Source of the DNA: Acinetobacter baumannii
GTDB taxonomy: Bacteria > Pseudomonadota > Gammaproteobacteria > Pseudomonadales > Moraxellaceae
Assembly: GCF_016508585.1 (NCBI RefSeq)
Contig: NZ_JADVOP010000005.1
Location: 62,001 to 126,000 of the forward strand
Length of the DNA stretch: 64,000 nucleotides
Reading direction: 5' to 3'
In this document: one piece after another, positions 18,521 through 28,510 of the stretch
How positions within the stretch are numbered: position 1 is the first letter of the stretch
Layout: each line of letters starts with the position of its first letter
The notes under the pieces: model-generated
What the model was told of the DNA's origin: nothing
What the model saw: only the letters and a program-made list of their open reading frames with translations
Databases searched by the model: none
Translations under genes and position numbers: made by a program

Positions 18521-18569
18521 ATGATTTAATTTTCGATCCATCATATTTTTATTAAAGTTCCATGCTCTT

Positions 18570-18592
18570 GCACCCGAAAGGGTGCTTTTTTC
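18570..18592 (+). terminator. terminator after the acyl-CoA synthetase
   Basis: GCACCC-GAAA-GGGTGC followed by TTTTTT, a textbook intrinsic terminator, 50 bp after the stop. Confidence 0.9.
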
Positions 18593-18744
18593 TGCAAAAC
18601 CATCTGAAATTCAAATATTTCAGCACTCTATTTTAAGTTGCTGTAATATTTGATCACCCATTCCGAGTCAAAAGCTTGCAATCGGATGATCTGAATTCAC
18701 GATATTGTCATTAATAAAAATTAATCTGCTGTAAATTTCAACAA

Positions 18745-21216
18745 ATGTTAAAAATCATGCAAATTTTAAAACCACATACTCTATGTTTAAGCCTTGCTTT
18801 ATTGGGTTGTTCATTTTCAAGCCATGCACAATTGATGTTTAGTCAATATATCGATGGTGCTGCCAATAAAAAAGGATTAGAAATTTATAATCCAGATGCA
18901 ACAGCAGTTAATCTCGCGGATTATGAAATTCAGCAATACACCAATGGGGTAACGAGCAAATCAGCAACATTTGCCTTACAGGGAAATCTCGCCGGCAAAG
19001 CAAAATTTATTTTGGGTCGCAGTGAATTACAAGCAGAAATTGGAACTAAGGTAAATCAAGTCGCTGGTTTGACATTCAATGGTGATGATGCATTGGTTCT
19101 TTTATATAAAGGAACTCCAGTCGATCGTTTTGGGCGTATTGGTGAACGTCCAGCAAGTGGAGGTTGGGGAACAACGATTACCAGTTATCAAAATAGCCTA
19201 AGCAGAATAAAAAATAAAAATGATGTGAGTTCAGTAGATCCCGATAGCGCCTTCGACTTGGATAGCGAGTGGACAAAATGGTCAGATCGTAATGCCTTCA
19301 ATACCTATTTAGGTGCAGACACAACAACCCCGCCAACAGGAAATGCTTTGAGTTGTAGCACAGCTGATACTCCTATTGCAGATTTGCAGTCTGCTACACA
19401 GAATCAGCAGTACATCGTTCGAGGGGTCATTACCGCCGACTATCGTTATCAGGATGGATTTTCAGGTTTTTATATCCAAACGCCTGACACAAAAGCCAAA
19501 GCGAATTTGAGTAATGCAATTTTTGTATATATTCCTGCTGGAAGTCCAGTCACTGGCGGAAAAGCGGGTGAGGAAGTGATTCTTAAGGGACGTTTAACGA
19601 CTTATCAAAATCAGTTACAGCTTGATCAGCTCAGTAACAATATTGGTACCTGTAATAATCAAGCTGCCAACTTAGTCAGTGCAACACCGGTGCAACTTCC
19701 ATTTTCAAGTTTAACAGATGCAACTGGTAATTCACCTAAACGTTATCAAGGGATGTTGGTGAAAATGCCACAAACTTTAACGGTCAGTGAAAACTATGAT
19801 TATGGTCGTTATGGTCAGCTGTCATTAAGTCTGGGACGTTTATATATCCCGACCAACTTATATCCTGCAAAATCAGCAGAAGCAGTTGCACTAGCCAAAA
19901 CCAATCTGTTATCAAAAATTATTTTAGATGATGGTTATAATAATCAAAATAGAACACCTTGGCTTCCAGTAAATTTTAATGCTGCCAATACCTTACGGAC
20001 AGGTTATCAGTTAAAGAATGTTGAAGGGATTTTGGAATATCGTTTTAACGCGTGGCGTATCCAGCCGGTTGAAAATAAAACCTTACCTGAAATTGTCAAA
20101 GACACCAATCCTCGAAATGCAAATGTTCCTGCTAAAGACACTAAGCAAGTCCGTGTTGCTGCATTCAATGTCTTGAACTATGACAATTCTCCTTTGATTG
20201 GCGTTAAACCTGATCGTGGTGCAAACACTGTTTCAGAATTTAACCGCCAACATGCAAAAATCGTCAACGCGATTAAAACCATTGATGCAGATGTATATGG
20301 TTTGATGGAAATCGCCAACAATGGTTATGGTGATAAAAGTGCCGTGGCTTATCTGACGAAAGCTTTGGGTGCAGATTGGAAATATGTCATTCCCCCAAAT
20401 ATGGACAAGTTAGGTACTGATGTGATTGCTGTTGCGATTATCTATAACAGCAAGCGTGTAAAAACTGTGGGTAACCCCGTGGTTTATGATGACTTGACGC
20501 AAAAAAACCGTGTCACTATGGCACAAAGCTTCCAAGCCGTGACTGGCGGAAAAACCTTTACCGTTATACCCAACCATTTAAAATCTAAAGGCAGTTGCCC
20601 TGATGATAAAGCATCACCTGAAGCCAACCAAAATGATGGACAGGGATGCTGGAATCCTACCCGTGTAACTGCGGTACAAAAATTGATTCAATGGATTGCA
20701 ACCAACCCGACCAAAGCTGAAAAGCCTCATTATTTATTGGTTGGAGATATGAACAGTTATGCCAAAGAAGATCCAATCTTAGCCTTTGAAAAAGCCAACT
20801 ATAAGGTATTGTTAAATGATGAAAAAATTGGTCAAGGTAAATTCGCTTATAGTTACGTCTTTGGTGTTGCGAGTGATGCAACAGGGAATGGTGGTGCTGG
20901 TAATTTAGATCACGCCATTGCAGATGCCAACTTATATCCAATGGTTAAACGTACTTTTGCATGGCATATCAATGCGGATGAACCTACAGCTCTTGATTAC
21001 AACGAAGAGTTTAAAACAGATGAGCAAATTGCATCGTTCTACAGTTCAGATGCATTCCGTTCTTCTGACCATGATCCCGTTGTTGTAGATTTAGACTTAA
21101 ATGATTCCGTTACAACAGGGGCTAAAAGTAGTGGGGGAAGTACGGGGCTGTGGTCTTTACTTGGCTTGGTGTTATTGACGGCAACATCGGTATTGGCACG
21201 CTCTAAACGGAAATAG
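18745..21216 (+). CDS. ExeM/NucH-type extracellular nuclease with GlyGly-CTERM-like tail
   Basis: An 823-residue exported nuclease. A signal peptide (cleavage after SHA near 28) is followed by a lamin-tail domain (about 30-150), an OB-fold-like middle (about 200-330) and a C-terminal endonuclease/exonuclease/phosphatase domain (about 470-790). The last domain has AAFNVLNYD, GLMEIANNGYG, GDMNSYAKEDP and SDHDPVVVDLDL as catalytic and metal-binding motifs. The C-terminus GGSTGLWSLLGLVLL, one membrane segment and a basic end, fits the GlyGly-CTERM signal cleaved by rhombosortase after type II secretion. Its likely role is degrading extracellular DNA for nutrients. The start could also be the ATG at 18757. 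Confidence 0.9.
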   Translation: MLKIMQILKPHTLCLSLALLGCSFSSHAQLMFSQYIDGAANKKGLEIYNPDATAVNLADYEIQQYTNGVTSKSATFALQGNLAGKAKFILGRSELQAEIGTKVNQVAGLTFNGDDALVLLYKGTPVDRFGRIGERPASGGWGTTITSYQNSLSRIKNKNDVSSVDPDSAFDLDSEWTKWSDRNAFNTYLGADTTTPPTGNALSCSTADTPIADLQSATQNQQYIVRGVITADYRYQDGFSGFYIQTPDTKAKANLSNAIFVYIPAGSPVTGGKAGEEVILKGRLTTYQNQLQLDQLSNNIGTCNNQAANLVSATPVQLPFSSLTDATGNSPKRYQGMLVKMPQTLTVSENYDYGRYGQLSLSLGRLYIPTNLYPAKSAEAVALAKTNLLSKIILDDGYNNQNRTPWLPVNFNAANTLRTGYQLKNVEGILEYRFNAWRIQPVENKTLPEIVKDTNPRNANVPAKDTKQVRVAAFNVLNYDNSPLIGVKPDRGANTVSEFNRQHAKIVNAIKTIDADVYGLMEIANNGYGDKSAVAYLTKALGADWKYVIPPNMDKLGTDVIAVAIIYNSKRVKTVGNPVVYDDLTQKNRVTMAQSFQAVTGGKTFTVIPNHLKSKGSCPDDKASPEANQNDGQGCWNPTRVTAVQKLIQWIATNPTKAEKPHYLLVGDMNSYAKEDPILAFEKANYKVLLNDEKIGQGKFAYSYVFGVASDATGNGGAGNLDHAIADANLYPMVKRTFAWHINADEPTALDYNEEFKTDEQIASFYSSDAFRSSDHDPVVVDLDLNDSVTTGAKSSGGSTGLWSLLGLVLLTATSVLARSKRK

Positions 21217-21233
21217 GCTCAAACGATTTAAAC

Positions 21234-21265
21234 AAAGAGAAACTGGGGATCTAGTTTCTCTTTTT
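21234..21265. terminator. bidirectional terminator between nuclease and sensor kinase genes
   Basis: AAAGAGAAACT and AGTTTCTCTTT form an 11-bp perfect stem around an eight-base loop, with T tract on the plus strand. It lies between two convergent genes. Confidence 0.8.
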
Positions 21266-21270
21266 GATGT

Positions 21271-23220
21271 TCAAATCTGTTCATTCTTATCTTTTAGAGG
21301 CAAGATGGCACGTATTACAGTAAATCCATGCTGTGAATGTATCTCAAAGCTCCCTCCAATCCGTTTCACGCGAACCTGCATACTTTGTAAGCCAACATGC
21401 AGCCCTGACTGGACTTGATCTACTTCAAAGCCAATGCCATTGTCCTGAATAGTTAAAATCAATTGTTGACGTTCATTTTCAACCAGAGCAACCTCGACAT
21501 CTGAAGCTTGGCTATGTTTTATAATATTGGTCAAAGCTTCTTCCGCCACACGTGACAAGGTCAAACAAATCAATGGTGGTGGTTTTAGCAGCCAATTCTC
21601 AGCAAATATCCATGTCGATTCAATTTCCATGTCTTCGAAAAGTTGAACAAAACGATGACGTAAAGGTGCGACCCACATGATCGGATTTTCAGGAACTTTC
21701 TCACCTAAGCTTGTACCTGAATCAATCACTTGTCTGAGATCATTCCGTAAAAGTTTAAACATCGAGAGGACCTGTTGCTTTTCAATATGTTCACTGTGAT
21801 CGAGTAGAATCATTGAACGTACAATTGAGCCACCCAGTCCATCATGCAGTTCATGTGACAAGTTCAAGCGTTCTTGTAAACGCATATTATCGATTTGTAG
21901 CTGGTGCTTTTTCTCTAAAGACTGTTCCAAATGAAAAGTTACCGTCTCAACCGTTTCTTCAAGTGTTTGATTAAACTTTTCAATCCGAGAAACATTCTGT
22001 GAGATTCGATAAGCGAGAATAAATGAAATTGCCAAACTCGTGATGGGTGCTGCGAATGGTGTCCAATAGAGATCCTGATCATCATGATTAAGCATGGTAT
22101 AGAGGTCATGAACGATAATCACCAGATAAATCAGAAAAATAAAGGCTAAAAGTAAAATGTCGACTTTGGGTTTTTTTAAAGCAATCCATTGAAAAAGTAG
22201 GCAGTTAAAAATAAACACCAGACCTGCATAAAGAAATACAGTCAGTAGAATTTTGTCCAAATATGGATCAGGTGTAAACAGTAATGCTAGGATGCAAATG
22301 ATGAAGCTGGCTAAAAGCAAACGTTCTATAGAAGTGTATTGTTGAAGTGCAACCCGCCATGCAAATAAACATAGACAATATACATAACCGGCTAAAAAAA
22401 CTAAATTAAGTCGAGCTGTGAATAAAGTGTCAGTAAATGGAATCGGCACAGTCGATAGAATGTTAAAAGCAAATAATACCCAGAAAAATGAGGTTAAGCC
22501 AAACCAGCCAAAGGCTTTTTCTTCACGCCTAAATAGCCAAATCGTAAAGCCAATGGTACCAAGAACAAAGCTGATGATAATATTGACCAAAAATAAGGTA
22601 CGCCGTTCGAAAATCAGTTGATCATGTTGATTGACAATATCATCTGCACGTCCGAATCGAATTTTGCCTAAGCCAGAATGTTGTGACGAAACACCAACAA
22701 CACGGACTAAAACTTCATTTTGATGATTTTGAAAAGAGGAAGAAGGAAGGACCCAATATCTCGGCATATTCCAACTTCTTGATAAAGGCTCAACGAGGGA
22801 CTTATCTTTCCATAACAATTCATTATTACTATAAACCGCACCGGCTAAATTGATACGTTCTATCAAAAGTGCAACGGCTTGATGGTCTTGATTACATTGA
22901 TAACGCCATTGAATTTTATACCAAGCACTACCTGTATAATCATGCCAACGTTTTTCCCAGTCATCTGGTAATTGAACATGCTCCCATCCAGATTGAGGAA
23001 CACGTTCCGGCTGATTTGCCTTCGCTTGAGTAACCTGTATATTGAGAATTTGAAAATGGCAGCGCGCATCAGCCTCAAGGCTTTGATTTAACAGATCTGC
23101 TTGAGCAAAAGATGCAGTTTGCAGAGTCGCTAAAAGCAAATACAGAAAACCCATAATATTGAGGATTAATCGAGTAATCCCATGTTGCGTGCTGTATCGA
23201 TGGCTTTTGCTCTGTTGCAT
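21271..23220 (-). CDS. membrane sensor histidine kinase (7TM sensor, NarL-type partner)
   Basis: A 649-residue sensor kinase. After a signal-like segment comes an extracytoplasmic jelly-roll-like domain (about 40-190), then seven membrane segments (about 210-400), a short coiled coil, and the kinase core. The phosphorylated His lies in SHELHDGLGGSIVRSM, the HisKA_3 type, and the ATPase has EEALTNIIKHSQA and DNGIGFE. This layout is the 7TMR-DISM class. The chosen start overlaps the response regulator by 55 bp and gives basic residues before the hydrophobic run; the ATG at 23154 is the alternative. The signal sensed is unknown. Confidence 0.88.
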   Translation of the reverse strand: MQQSKSHRYSTQHGITRLILNIMGFLYLLLATLQTASFAQADLLNQSLEADARCHFQILNIQVTQAKANQPERVPQSGWEHVQLPDDWEKRWHDYTGSAWYKIQWRYQCNQDHQAVALLIERINLAGAVYSNNELLWKDKSLVEPLSRSWNMPRYWVLPSSSFQNHQNEVLVRVVGVSSQHSGLGKIRFGRADDIVNQHDQLIFERRTLFLVNIIISFVLGTIGFTIWLFRREEKAFGWFGLTSFFWVLFAFNILSTVPIPFTDTLFTARLNLVFLAGYVYCLCLFAWRVALQQYTSIERLLLASFIICILALLFTPDPYLDKILLTVFLYAGLVFIFNCLLFQWIALKKPKVDILLLAFIFLIYLVIIVHDLYTMLNHDDQDLYWTPFAAPITSLAISFILAYRISQNVSRIEKFNQTLEETVETVTFHLEQSLEKKHQLQIDNMRLQERLNLSHELHDGLGGSIVRSMILLDHSEHIEKQQVLSMFKLLRNDLRQVIDSGTSLGEKVPENPIMWVAPLRHRFVQLFEDMEIESTWIFAENWLLKPPPLICLTLSRVAEEALTNIIKHSQASDVEVALVENERQQLILTIQDNGIGFEVDQVQSGLHVGLQSMQVRVKRIGGSFEIHSQHGFTVIRAILPLKDKNEQI

Positions 23221-23858
23221 ACCGCAAGTTTCCGATAAATATGTTTAATATGAGATTCAACGGTATAGCGAGATAAATTGAGTTGATCCGCAATTTCCTT
23301 ATTGCTTAAGCCTTGTGAAACCAGCTCTAAAATTCCAAGCTCTCTTTTCGACAAAATACTTTCATTTTCAATCGATTTTTGGTTGTTTATAAATCTATTT
23401 CCATTGTTTTTTTCATTGAAGTGTAATTGTTTTAAAATTTTTTGGGCAATAAATGGATCAATAGGTGCGCCGCCCCGTAAAACACTTCTGATTGAAAGCG
23501 CGACTTCAATATCATCCCGTTCTTTAAGCACATATCCTGTTGCACCTGCACTTAATGCATTGAGAATAGCATCTTCAGTACTCCATGCCGAGATTACTAA
23601 AACCGTGATGGTTGGATCATAGTTTTTTAAAATTTCTATAAATTCAATTCCATTTCCGTCAGGAAGTCCCAAGTCAACCAAGGCAAAAGATGCAGAATGC
23701 GTTTCAAGTAATTCTTTGGCTTGTGCTAGACTTTGGGCAAAAGCTAAATCTGATGTTGAATACCCAATATTCACCAATATGTCAGCCAGTCTTTTTTGTA
23801 TAAGCGGTTCATCCTCTACAATGATGACAGGTACAGGTAAACTTAACTCATTGTTCAT
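23166..23858 (-). CDS. LuxR/NarL-family response regulator
   Basis: A 230-residue regulator with an N-terminal receiver (about 8-125) and a C-terminal LuxR helix-turn-helix (about 165-228). The receiver has VEDEP for the acidic pair and VDLGLPDG with the phosphorylated Asp. ISAWS supplies the conserved Ser and LKERDD the Lys. The DNA-binding part contains LSKRELGILELVSQGLSNKE and TVESHIKHIYRKL. It lies just before the sensor kinase gene and is its obvious partner. Confidence 0.93.
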   Translation of the reverse strand: MNNELSLPVPVIIVEDEPLIQKRLADILVNIGYSTSDLAFAQSLAQAKELLETHSASFALVDLGLPDGNGIEFIEILKNYDPTITVLVISAWSTEDAILNALSAGATGYVLKERDDIEVALSIRSVLRGGAPIDPFIAQKILKQLHFNEKNNGNRFINNQKSIENESILSKRELGILELVSQGLSNKEIADQLNLSRYTVESHIKHIYRKLAVCNRAKAIDTARNMGLLD

Positions 23859-24091
23859 GATGTCAAAAAGCTCGTTGATGCTTTAATGTATCTAGTTTTT
23901 CAGATATTTAGATACTGCGCTATACCTGATAATAGGTATTTTTACGGTTTAAACATGAAAATTTGAGTTTTTTATAAAATAAGTGGATGAAATAAACAGC
24001 ATATCACCTAAGCTGATGCCGTTTAAATTTCAATCAGGTGATTTACCAGAAATGAAGAGACAAAACCTCATGCGCTATGCCGTTCCTCAAA

Positions 24092-25660
24092 TCATGAAAT
24101 TGTGCTTTCAGCTGATGGACTGAATTGATCTACAAGCATACGGCTTGCTTCATTCATACCAATCACTTCAACTTGAATATTATTGTGTAGAAATTTATTC
24201 TGTACCTGCTTTAACATATTGACCGAGGTGATATCCCAAATATGCGCATGGGTTAAATCAATGATGACTTTTTCTGTTGTTTCATGAAAATTAAAAAACT
24301 GAAAAAACTTTTCTGCACTGTTAAAAAAGATTTGTCCATAAATATAATAGTGGCGTGTACGATTCAACAGTTCAGAACGCACTCGTACTTCACTTTCAAG
24401 TTTATTCACCAAGAACAGCGCAGATAATAAAACGCCAACCAGTACGCCTAATGCCAGGTTATGGGTCATCAGCACAATGACAACCACTGTAAGCATGACC
24501 ATATTGCTTTGTTTCGAATGTTTGGAAAAGTTTTTGACCGAATCCCAATTAAAAGTTGTGAATGCCACCATAATCATAATTGCCACCAAAGCAGCCATTG
24601 GAATATAAGCCAGCCAATCTTTTAGAAAGACCACCAAACACAGCAAAAATACTCCAGCGACCAGTGTGGACAGACGTGTGCGTGCACCTGAAGCAACATT
24701 GATAATCGATTGTCCAATCATTGCGCAACCTGCCATACCGCCCATACATCCACTGACTATATTGGCAATACCTTGACCACGACATTCTTTATGACGGTCC
24801 CCTTCAGATTGCGTGACTTCATTGACAATGGTGGTCGTCATCATGGTTTCAAGTAAACCGACAGTTGCCAAAGTGACTGCATAAGGAAAAATGATTTTTA
24901 GAGTATTAAGGTTGAGAGGAACTTCAGGAATAAGGAAAATGGGTAATGTATCGGGGAATTTACCTAAATCGCTTACGGTACGCATATCTGTATTGAACAG
25001 CATTGCGATCAAACTCAGAACAATGATGCATACTAAAGGTGAGGGAATCAGTCTGCCAATTTTTGGAATATACGGAAATAAATAGACAACAAGCAGTCCT
25101 AATCCAACAAATAGATAGGCGGTCAAATCCATCCGTTGTAATTCGGGAATTTGTGCGACAAAAATTAAAATTGCCAGTGCATTCGCAAATCCATACACCA
25201 CAGACTGAGAAACAAAGCGCATTAATTTTGCGACTTTCAAATACCCTGCAAGTATTTGAATGGTGCCAGTCAGGATTGTGGTAGCAAATAAATATTGTAG
25301 ACCATGATCTTTCACCAAAGTTACCATCAGCAATGCCATAGCGCCTGTTGCGGCTGAAATCATGGCTGTGCGACCACCAAAAAAAGCAATAGTGACAGCG
25401 ATACAGAATGAAGCATACAGACCAACTTGAGGATCGACACCCGCAATTGCAGAAAAAGCAATAGATTCAGGAATAAGTGCTAAGCCAACGACTAATCCAG
25501 CCATTACATCTGTACGAATATTGGACAACCATTCTGCTTTTTTTAGACTAATCACTACAAACCTTTCATCATTCTTTAAAGATGCGTATGTTAAAACATC
25601 TTTTAGTGAAAATGCAGCCAAGTTTGACTTGAAAAAGTCTTCGTTTTGCTGAATATTCAA
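24092..25660 (-). CDS. SulP-family anion transporter with STAS domain
   Basis: A 522-residue inner-membrane transporter of the SulP (SLC26) family. About 12 membrane segments span residues 40-420, starting with [20 protein letters not shown], the family signature. A C-terminal STAS domain (about 430-515) has [17 protein letters not shown]. Substrates in the family are sulfate, bicarbonate or other anions; no carbonic anhydrase gene adjoins, so the substrate is open. The predicted start has a long cytoplasmic N-terminus. Confidence 0.92.
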   Translation of the reverse strand: MNIQQNEDFFKSNLAAFSLKDVLTYASLKNDERFVVISLKKAEWLSNIRTDVMAGLVVGLALIPESIAFSAIAGVDPQVGLYASFCIAVTIAFFGGRTAMISAATGAMALLMVTLVKDHGLQYLFATTILTGTIQILAGYLKVAKLMRFVSQSVVYGFANALAILIFVAQIPELQRMDLTAYLFVGLGLLVVYLFPYIPKIGRLIPSPLVCIIVLSLIAMLFNTDMRTVSDLGKFPDTLPIFLIPEVPLNLNTLKIIFPYAVTLATVGLLETMMTTTIVNEVTQSEGDRHKECRGQGIANIVSGCMGGMAGCAMIGQSIINVASGARTRLSTLVAGVFLLCLVVFLKDWLAYIPMAALVAIMIMVAFTTFNWDSVKNFSKHSKQSNMVMLTVVVIVLMTHNLALGVLVGVLLSALFLVNKLESEVRVRSELLNRTRHYYIYGQIFFNSAEKFFQFFNFHETTEKVIIDLTHAHIWDITSVNMLKQVQNKFLHNNIQVEVIGMNEASRMLVDQFSPSAESTIS

Positions 25661-25771
25661 GTTGTAGCACTTTTATAAATTCAAGCAGATTTGCAAATTT
25701 TTATGTTTCTTAACTTGAAATTGCCAATAAAGCCATTTACAACTTAAACAGTCATATAACAAGGATTAGAT

Positions 25772-26383
25772 ATGAAGTTATATTATTCACCAGGTGCATG
25801 TTCTTTAGCAGCTCATATTCTATTGAATGAAATTAATGTTGATTTTGATCTAGAACGTGTTGATTTAAAAACGCATAAGACAGAAAAGGGTGCTGATTAT
25901 TACGAAATTAATCCAAAAGGTTATGTTCCAGCTTTAGAAATTAATCCAGGTTTGATTTTGACTGAGAATGTCGCGGTTCTTCCTTTTATTGCTCAACATG
26001 ATCCAAAACAAGATTTGATCCCACCATCTGGTTTGGGGCGTGCCAAAGTATTGGAATGGCTAGGTTATCTAAATTCAGAACTACATGATGAATATGCAGT
26101 ATTTTTTGATCCAGCAATCACCGAAGATGAAAAAGTACGTGGTTATGCAACATTAGATAAGATGTTGAAATATATCGATGATTACCTCGCTGAATCTGAA
26201 TATGATTATTTGGTCAATGACCGTTTTGGTCCGGCAGATGCGTATTTATTTGTGCTGACCAACTGGTCGAACTCTATTCACCATGATTTAACGCCGTTTA
26301 CCAATATTGTAGCTTTACGCAATAAAGTGGCTGAACGTCAATCTGTACAGATTGCAATGCGAGATGAAGGGTTGATTCCTTGA
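25772..26383 (+). CDS. gstA: glutathione S-transferase, beta class
   Basis: A 203-residue enzyme close in length and motifs to GstA. The N-terminal thioredoxin fold starts MKLYYSPGACSLAAHI, with the beta-class catalytic Cys at position 10. NPKGYVPALE and LTENVAVLPFIA supply the cis-proline and the Glu that bind glutathione. The helical C-terminal domain has GPADAYLFVLTNWS. An AAGGATTAG ribosome site lies before the ATG. It stands alone with its own terminator. Confidence 0.92.
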   Translation: MKLYYSPGACSLAAHILLNEINVDFDLERVDLKTHKTEKGADYYEINPKGYVPALEINPGLILTENVAVLPFIAQHDPKQDLIPPSGLGRAKVLEWLGYLNSELHDEYAVFFDPAITEDEKVRGYATLDKMLKYIDDYLAESEYDYLVNDRFGPADAYLFVLTNWSNSIHHDLTPFTNIVALRNKVAERQSVQIAMRDEGLIP

Positions 26384-26399
26384 CGCAAAAATCATTTAA

Positions 26400-26424
26400 A
26401 AAAGACACCTTCGGGTGTTTTTTT
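26400..26424 (+). terminator. terminator after gstA
   Basis: ACACC-TTCG-GGTGT stem flanked by A and T tracts, about 16 bp after the stop. Confidence 0.8.
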
Positions 26425-26480
26425 ATGCTTGATTAATTCCTATCGATTTCGCTTAGATACTTCAATCATTTGTTTAAGGT

Positions 26481-26505
26481 TATTATTGACTTTTAGTCAA
26501 TAATA
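26481..26505. promoter_or_regulatory. perfect inverted repeat before mdaB
   Basis: TATTATTGAC-TTTTA-GTCAATAATA is a 10-5-10 perfect palindrome, 88 bp before mdaB. It is a likely operator, of the form bound by TetR- or MarR-like repressors; no regulator gene lies next to it. Confidence 0.5.
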
Positions 26506-26541
26506 TTTTGCTTATTCATGCATTTTTTACACTAAAAATTA

Positions 26542-26553
26542 TCACTATAGTGA
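26542..26553. promoter_or_regulatory. second palindrome before mdaB
   Basis: TCACTATAGTGA is a perfect 12-bp palindrome 39 bp before the mdaB start. With the larger one upstream it suggests two regulatory inputs. Confidence 0.4.
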
Positions 26554-26592
26554 CGCCATAGGTTTAAAACATTGACGATACACAGGTGAGTA

Positions 26593-27174
26593 ATGAGTAA
26601 TATTCTGATTGTAAATGGCGCGAAACAGTTTGCACATTCAAATGGTGAGCTGAACGATACTTTAACCGCTTTGGCTGAACAGGTACTTTCAGATTTAGGA
26701 CATACTGTGAAAGTGACTCGTACAGACGCAAGCTACGATGCTCAGGAAGAAGTAGAAAAATACCTTTGGGCAGATACAGTGATTTACCAAATGCCAGGTT
26801 GGTGGATGGGTGCGCCGTGGACAATGAAAAAATATATCGATGATGTATTCACAACAGGTCATGGGAGCTTATATGCCAATGATGGTCGTACACGTTCTGA
26901 TGTGTCAAAAAAATATGGTTCAGGTGGATTGATTCACGACAAAAAATATATGTTGTCACTGACATGGAATGCACCTATAGATGCATTTGATGATCCAGAA
27001 CAATTTTTCCATGGTGTGGGTGTAGATGGTGTTTATTTATCTTTCCATAAAGCCAATCAATTTTTAGGCATGCACAGTCTAGATACTTTTATTGTGAATG
27101 ATGTGATTAAAGCACCCCAAGTTAGGCAATATGAGCAGCAATATCGTGATCATTTGCATCGACTTTTTGCTTAA
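26593..27174 (+). CDS. mdaB: NAD(P)H:quinone oxidoreductase of the MdaB type
   Basis: A 193-residue flavodoxin-like quinone reductase that reduces quinones by two electrons and so avoids semiquinone radicals. The N-terminus LIVNGAKQFAHSNGELNDT binds FAD. YQMPGWWMGAPWTMKKYIDD (about 57-76) is the family signature, and LTWNAP and GVGVDGVYLSFHKANQF follow. It is paired with a ygiN-like gene 45 bp downstream, as in E. coli mdaB-ygiN. Confidence 0.93.
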   Translation: MSNILIVNGAKQFAHSNGELNDTLTALAEQVLSDLGHTVKVTRTDASYDAQEEVEKYLWADTVIYQMPGWWMGAPWTMKKYIDDVFTTGHGSLYANDGRTRSDVSKKYGSGGLIHDKKYMLSLTWNAPIDAFDDPEQFFHGVGVDGVYLSFHKANQFLGMHSLDTFIVNDVIKAPQVRQYEQQYRDHLHRLFA

Positions 27175-27218
27175 GTTGTGCAAATCATTAGCTGATTCAA
27201 AATGCTGAGGAACATAAA

Positions 27219-27533
27219 ATGTTGACAATTATTGCTGAAATTTATGCCCATCCGAATGGCTCACATAAAGAACAGATCATTCAAGCCTTTAAAAAAATTA
27301 CACCAACCGTACTGCAAGAACAGGGCTGTCATGACTATCAGCTTTTGGTGGATGCCAATGTAGATGTGAACTACCAAACCCGGGATGCCGATTTGATTGT
27401 AATGCTTGAAAAATGGGAAAGCATTGCGCATCTGAATGCTCACCTAGATACTGAACATATGCAAAAATATCAGCTTGAAGTCAAAGACCATGTGGCTGAA
27501 ATCAAAATTCGAATTTTAGCACATGGGTTGTAA
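27219..27533 (+). CDS. ygiN: antibiotic biosynthesis monooxygenase-type (YgiN-like) protein
   Basis: A 104-residue ABM-domain protein. YgiN oxidises menadiol to menadione, and the pair with MdaB forms a quinone cycle in E. coli. The fold is shown by LTIIAEIYAHPNG at the start, EKWESIAHLNAHLDTEHMQ (about 67-85) and a C-terminal strand IKIRIL. It is co-oriented with mdaB behind a GAGGAAC ribosome site. Confidence 0.85.
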   Translation: MLTIIAEIYAHPNGSHKEQIIQAFKKITPTVLQEQGCHDYQLLVDANVDVNYQTRDADLIVMLEKWESIAHLNAHLDTEHMQKYQLEVKDHVAEIKIRILAHGL

Positions 27534-27575
27534 AACCACTTTTCATTAAACAGTTGTTTCCTGCTTTGCGAGAAG

Positions 27576-28283
27576 CTAGCGGTGGACATACAGCCCAAAG
27601 TTAATTTGCTCAAGTTTGAGCAAATCAGCTTTCTTTAATTTTGACTGTGATAGTTGTGGAGAATGTTTAAGGTCGAGTTCAGGAGTACTTAAACTTTTTC
27701 TGAATCTTCTTGTTAAAAAATCAGTACTTTCACTACGACTATTGCCTGAGGGTAGATCAAAATAATGTAAATCGTAGCCAATCAGATTAAATACTTGGTT
27801 TTGATAACGGAATGTATATACATTATTAAAAACCTCCCATGATTCACAACGAAATCCAAAATTCAAAGAGATTTTAAGTAATCCATTCTGGATGATGGGG
27901 GAGTGGTCTACAATTAGAGGATCGATTAGGCATTTTTTTTCACTGTTGCTTTCACTTGGCAGTGAATCATTACTGGCAATTTGGCGGTAGGTTTGATCAT
28001 CTTTAAATAGAACCAGTAATTTGCGCGCATTTAGGTTGAGTCTTGAATTTTCTGGTTTTTTATCATATGAGCCATCATTAACAATATTTTTTGGGTCAGT
28101 GTTTTCAAGAATCAACACCAGATCTGCCTGCTGATCGCTATTTAAGTCACCTTCAGCTTGGCTGAGTATTTTCCAGCCTTTGGGAATGAAAGCCTGAAGT
28201 TTGGTTTCAATGGCATCTGCCATAACCAAGTTTGAGCAGTTTATGAATGCAAAAAATAGATAGAATAATTTTTCACCATACAT
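27576..28283 (-). CDS. exported protein, tandem family member 3
   Basis: A 235-residue exported protein of unknown role, third in a row of three paralogues. It has a signal peptide (cleavage near VMA, residue 22). The shared N-terminal block is FIPKGWKILSQAEGDLNSDQ, continuing ADLVLILENTDP; the DLNxDxxxDL loop resembles calcium-binding FG-GAP/VCBS loops. NLNARKLLVLF, a Cys pair, and FRYQNQVFNLIGYDLHYFD follow. It is separated by 230 bp from the second copy, so it may have its own promoter. Confidence 0.8.
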   Translation of the reverse strand: MYGEKLFYLFFAFINCSNLVMADAIETKLQAFIPKGWKILSQAEGDLNSDQQADLVLILENTDPKNIVNDGSYDKKPENSRLNLNARKLLVLFKDDQTYRQIASNDSLPSESNSEKKCLIDPLIVDHSPIIQNGLLKISLNFGFRCESWEVFNNVYTFRYQNQVFNLIGYDLHYFDLPSGNSRSESTDFLTRRFRKSLSTPELDLKHSPQLSQSKLKKADLLKLEQINFGLYVHR

Positions 28284-28510
28284 TATTTTGATCCCATGAA
28301 GTTTATAAGAGTTTTCTTTGATTATTCCTTTTTCTAAATATCAATCAGCATATAATCTCCTGATCCGAGTCTTCTTTCTAACAGAGAAGAAACTTTTATT
28401 TATTACCCCTATGGCGTGTTCAATATGATCATATTTGATTTATGGAAGAGATCCAATGAATGAAGTTTGATCATCAATCTAATATGGGCTTGATCAGGTT
28501 TAAAACTATT

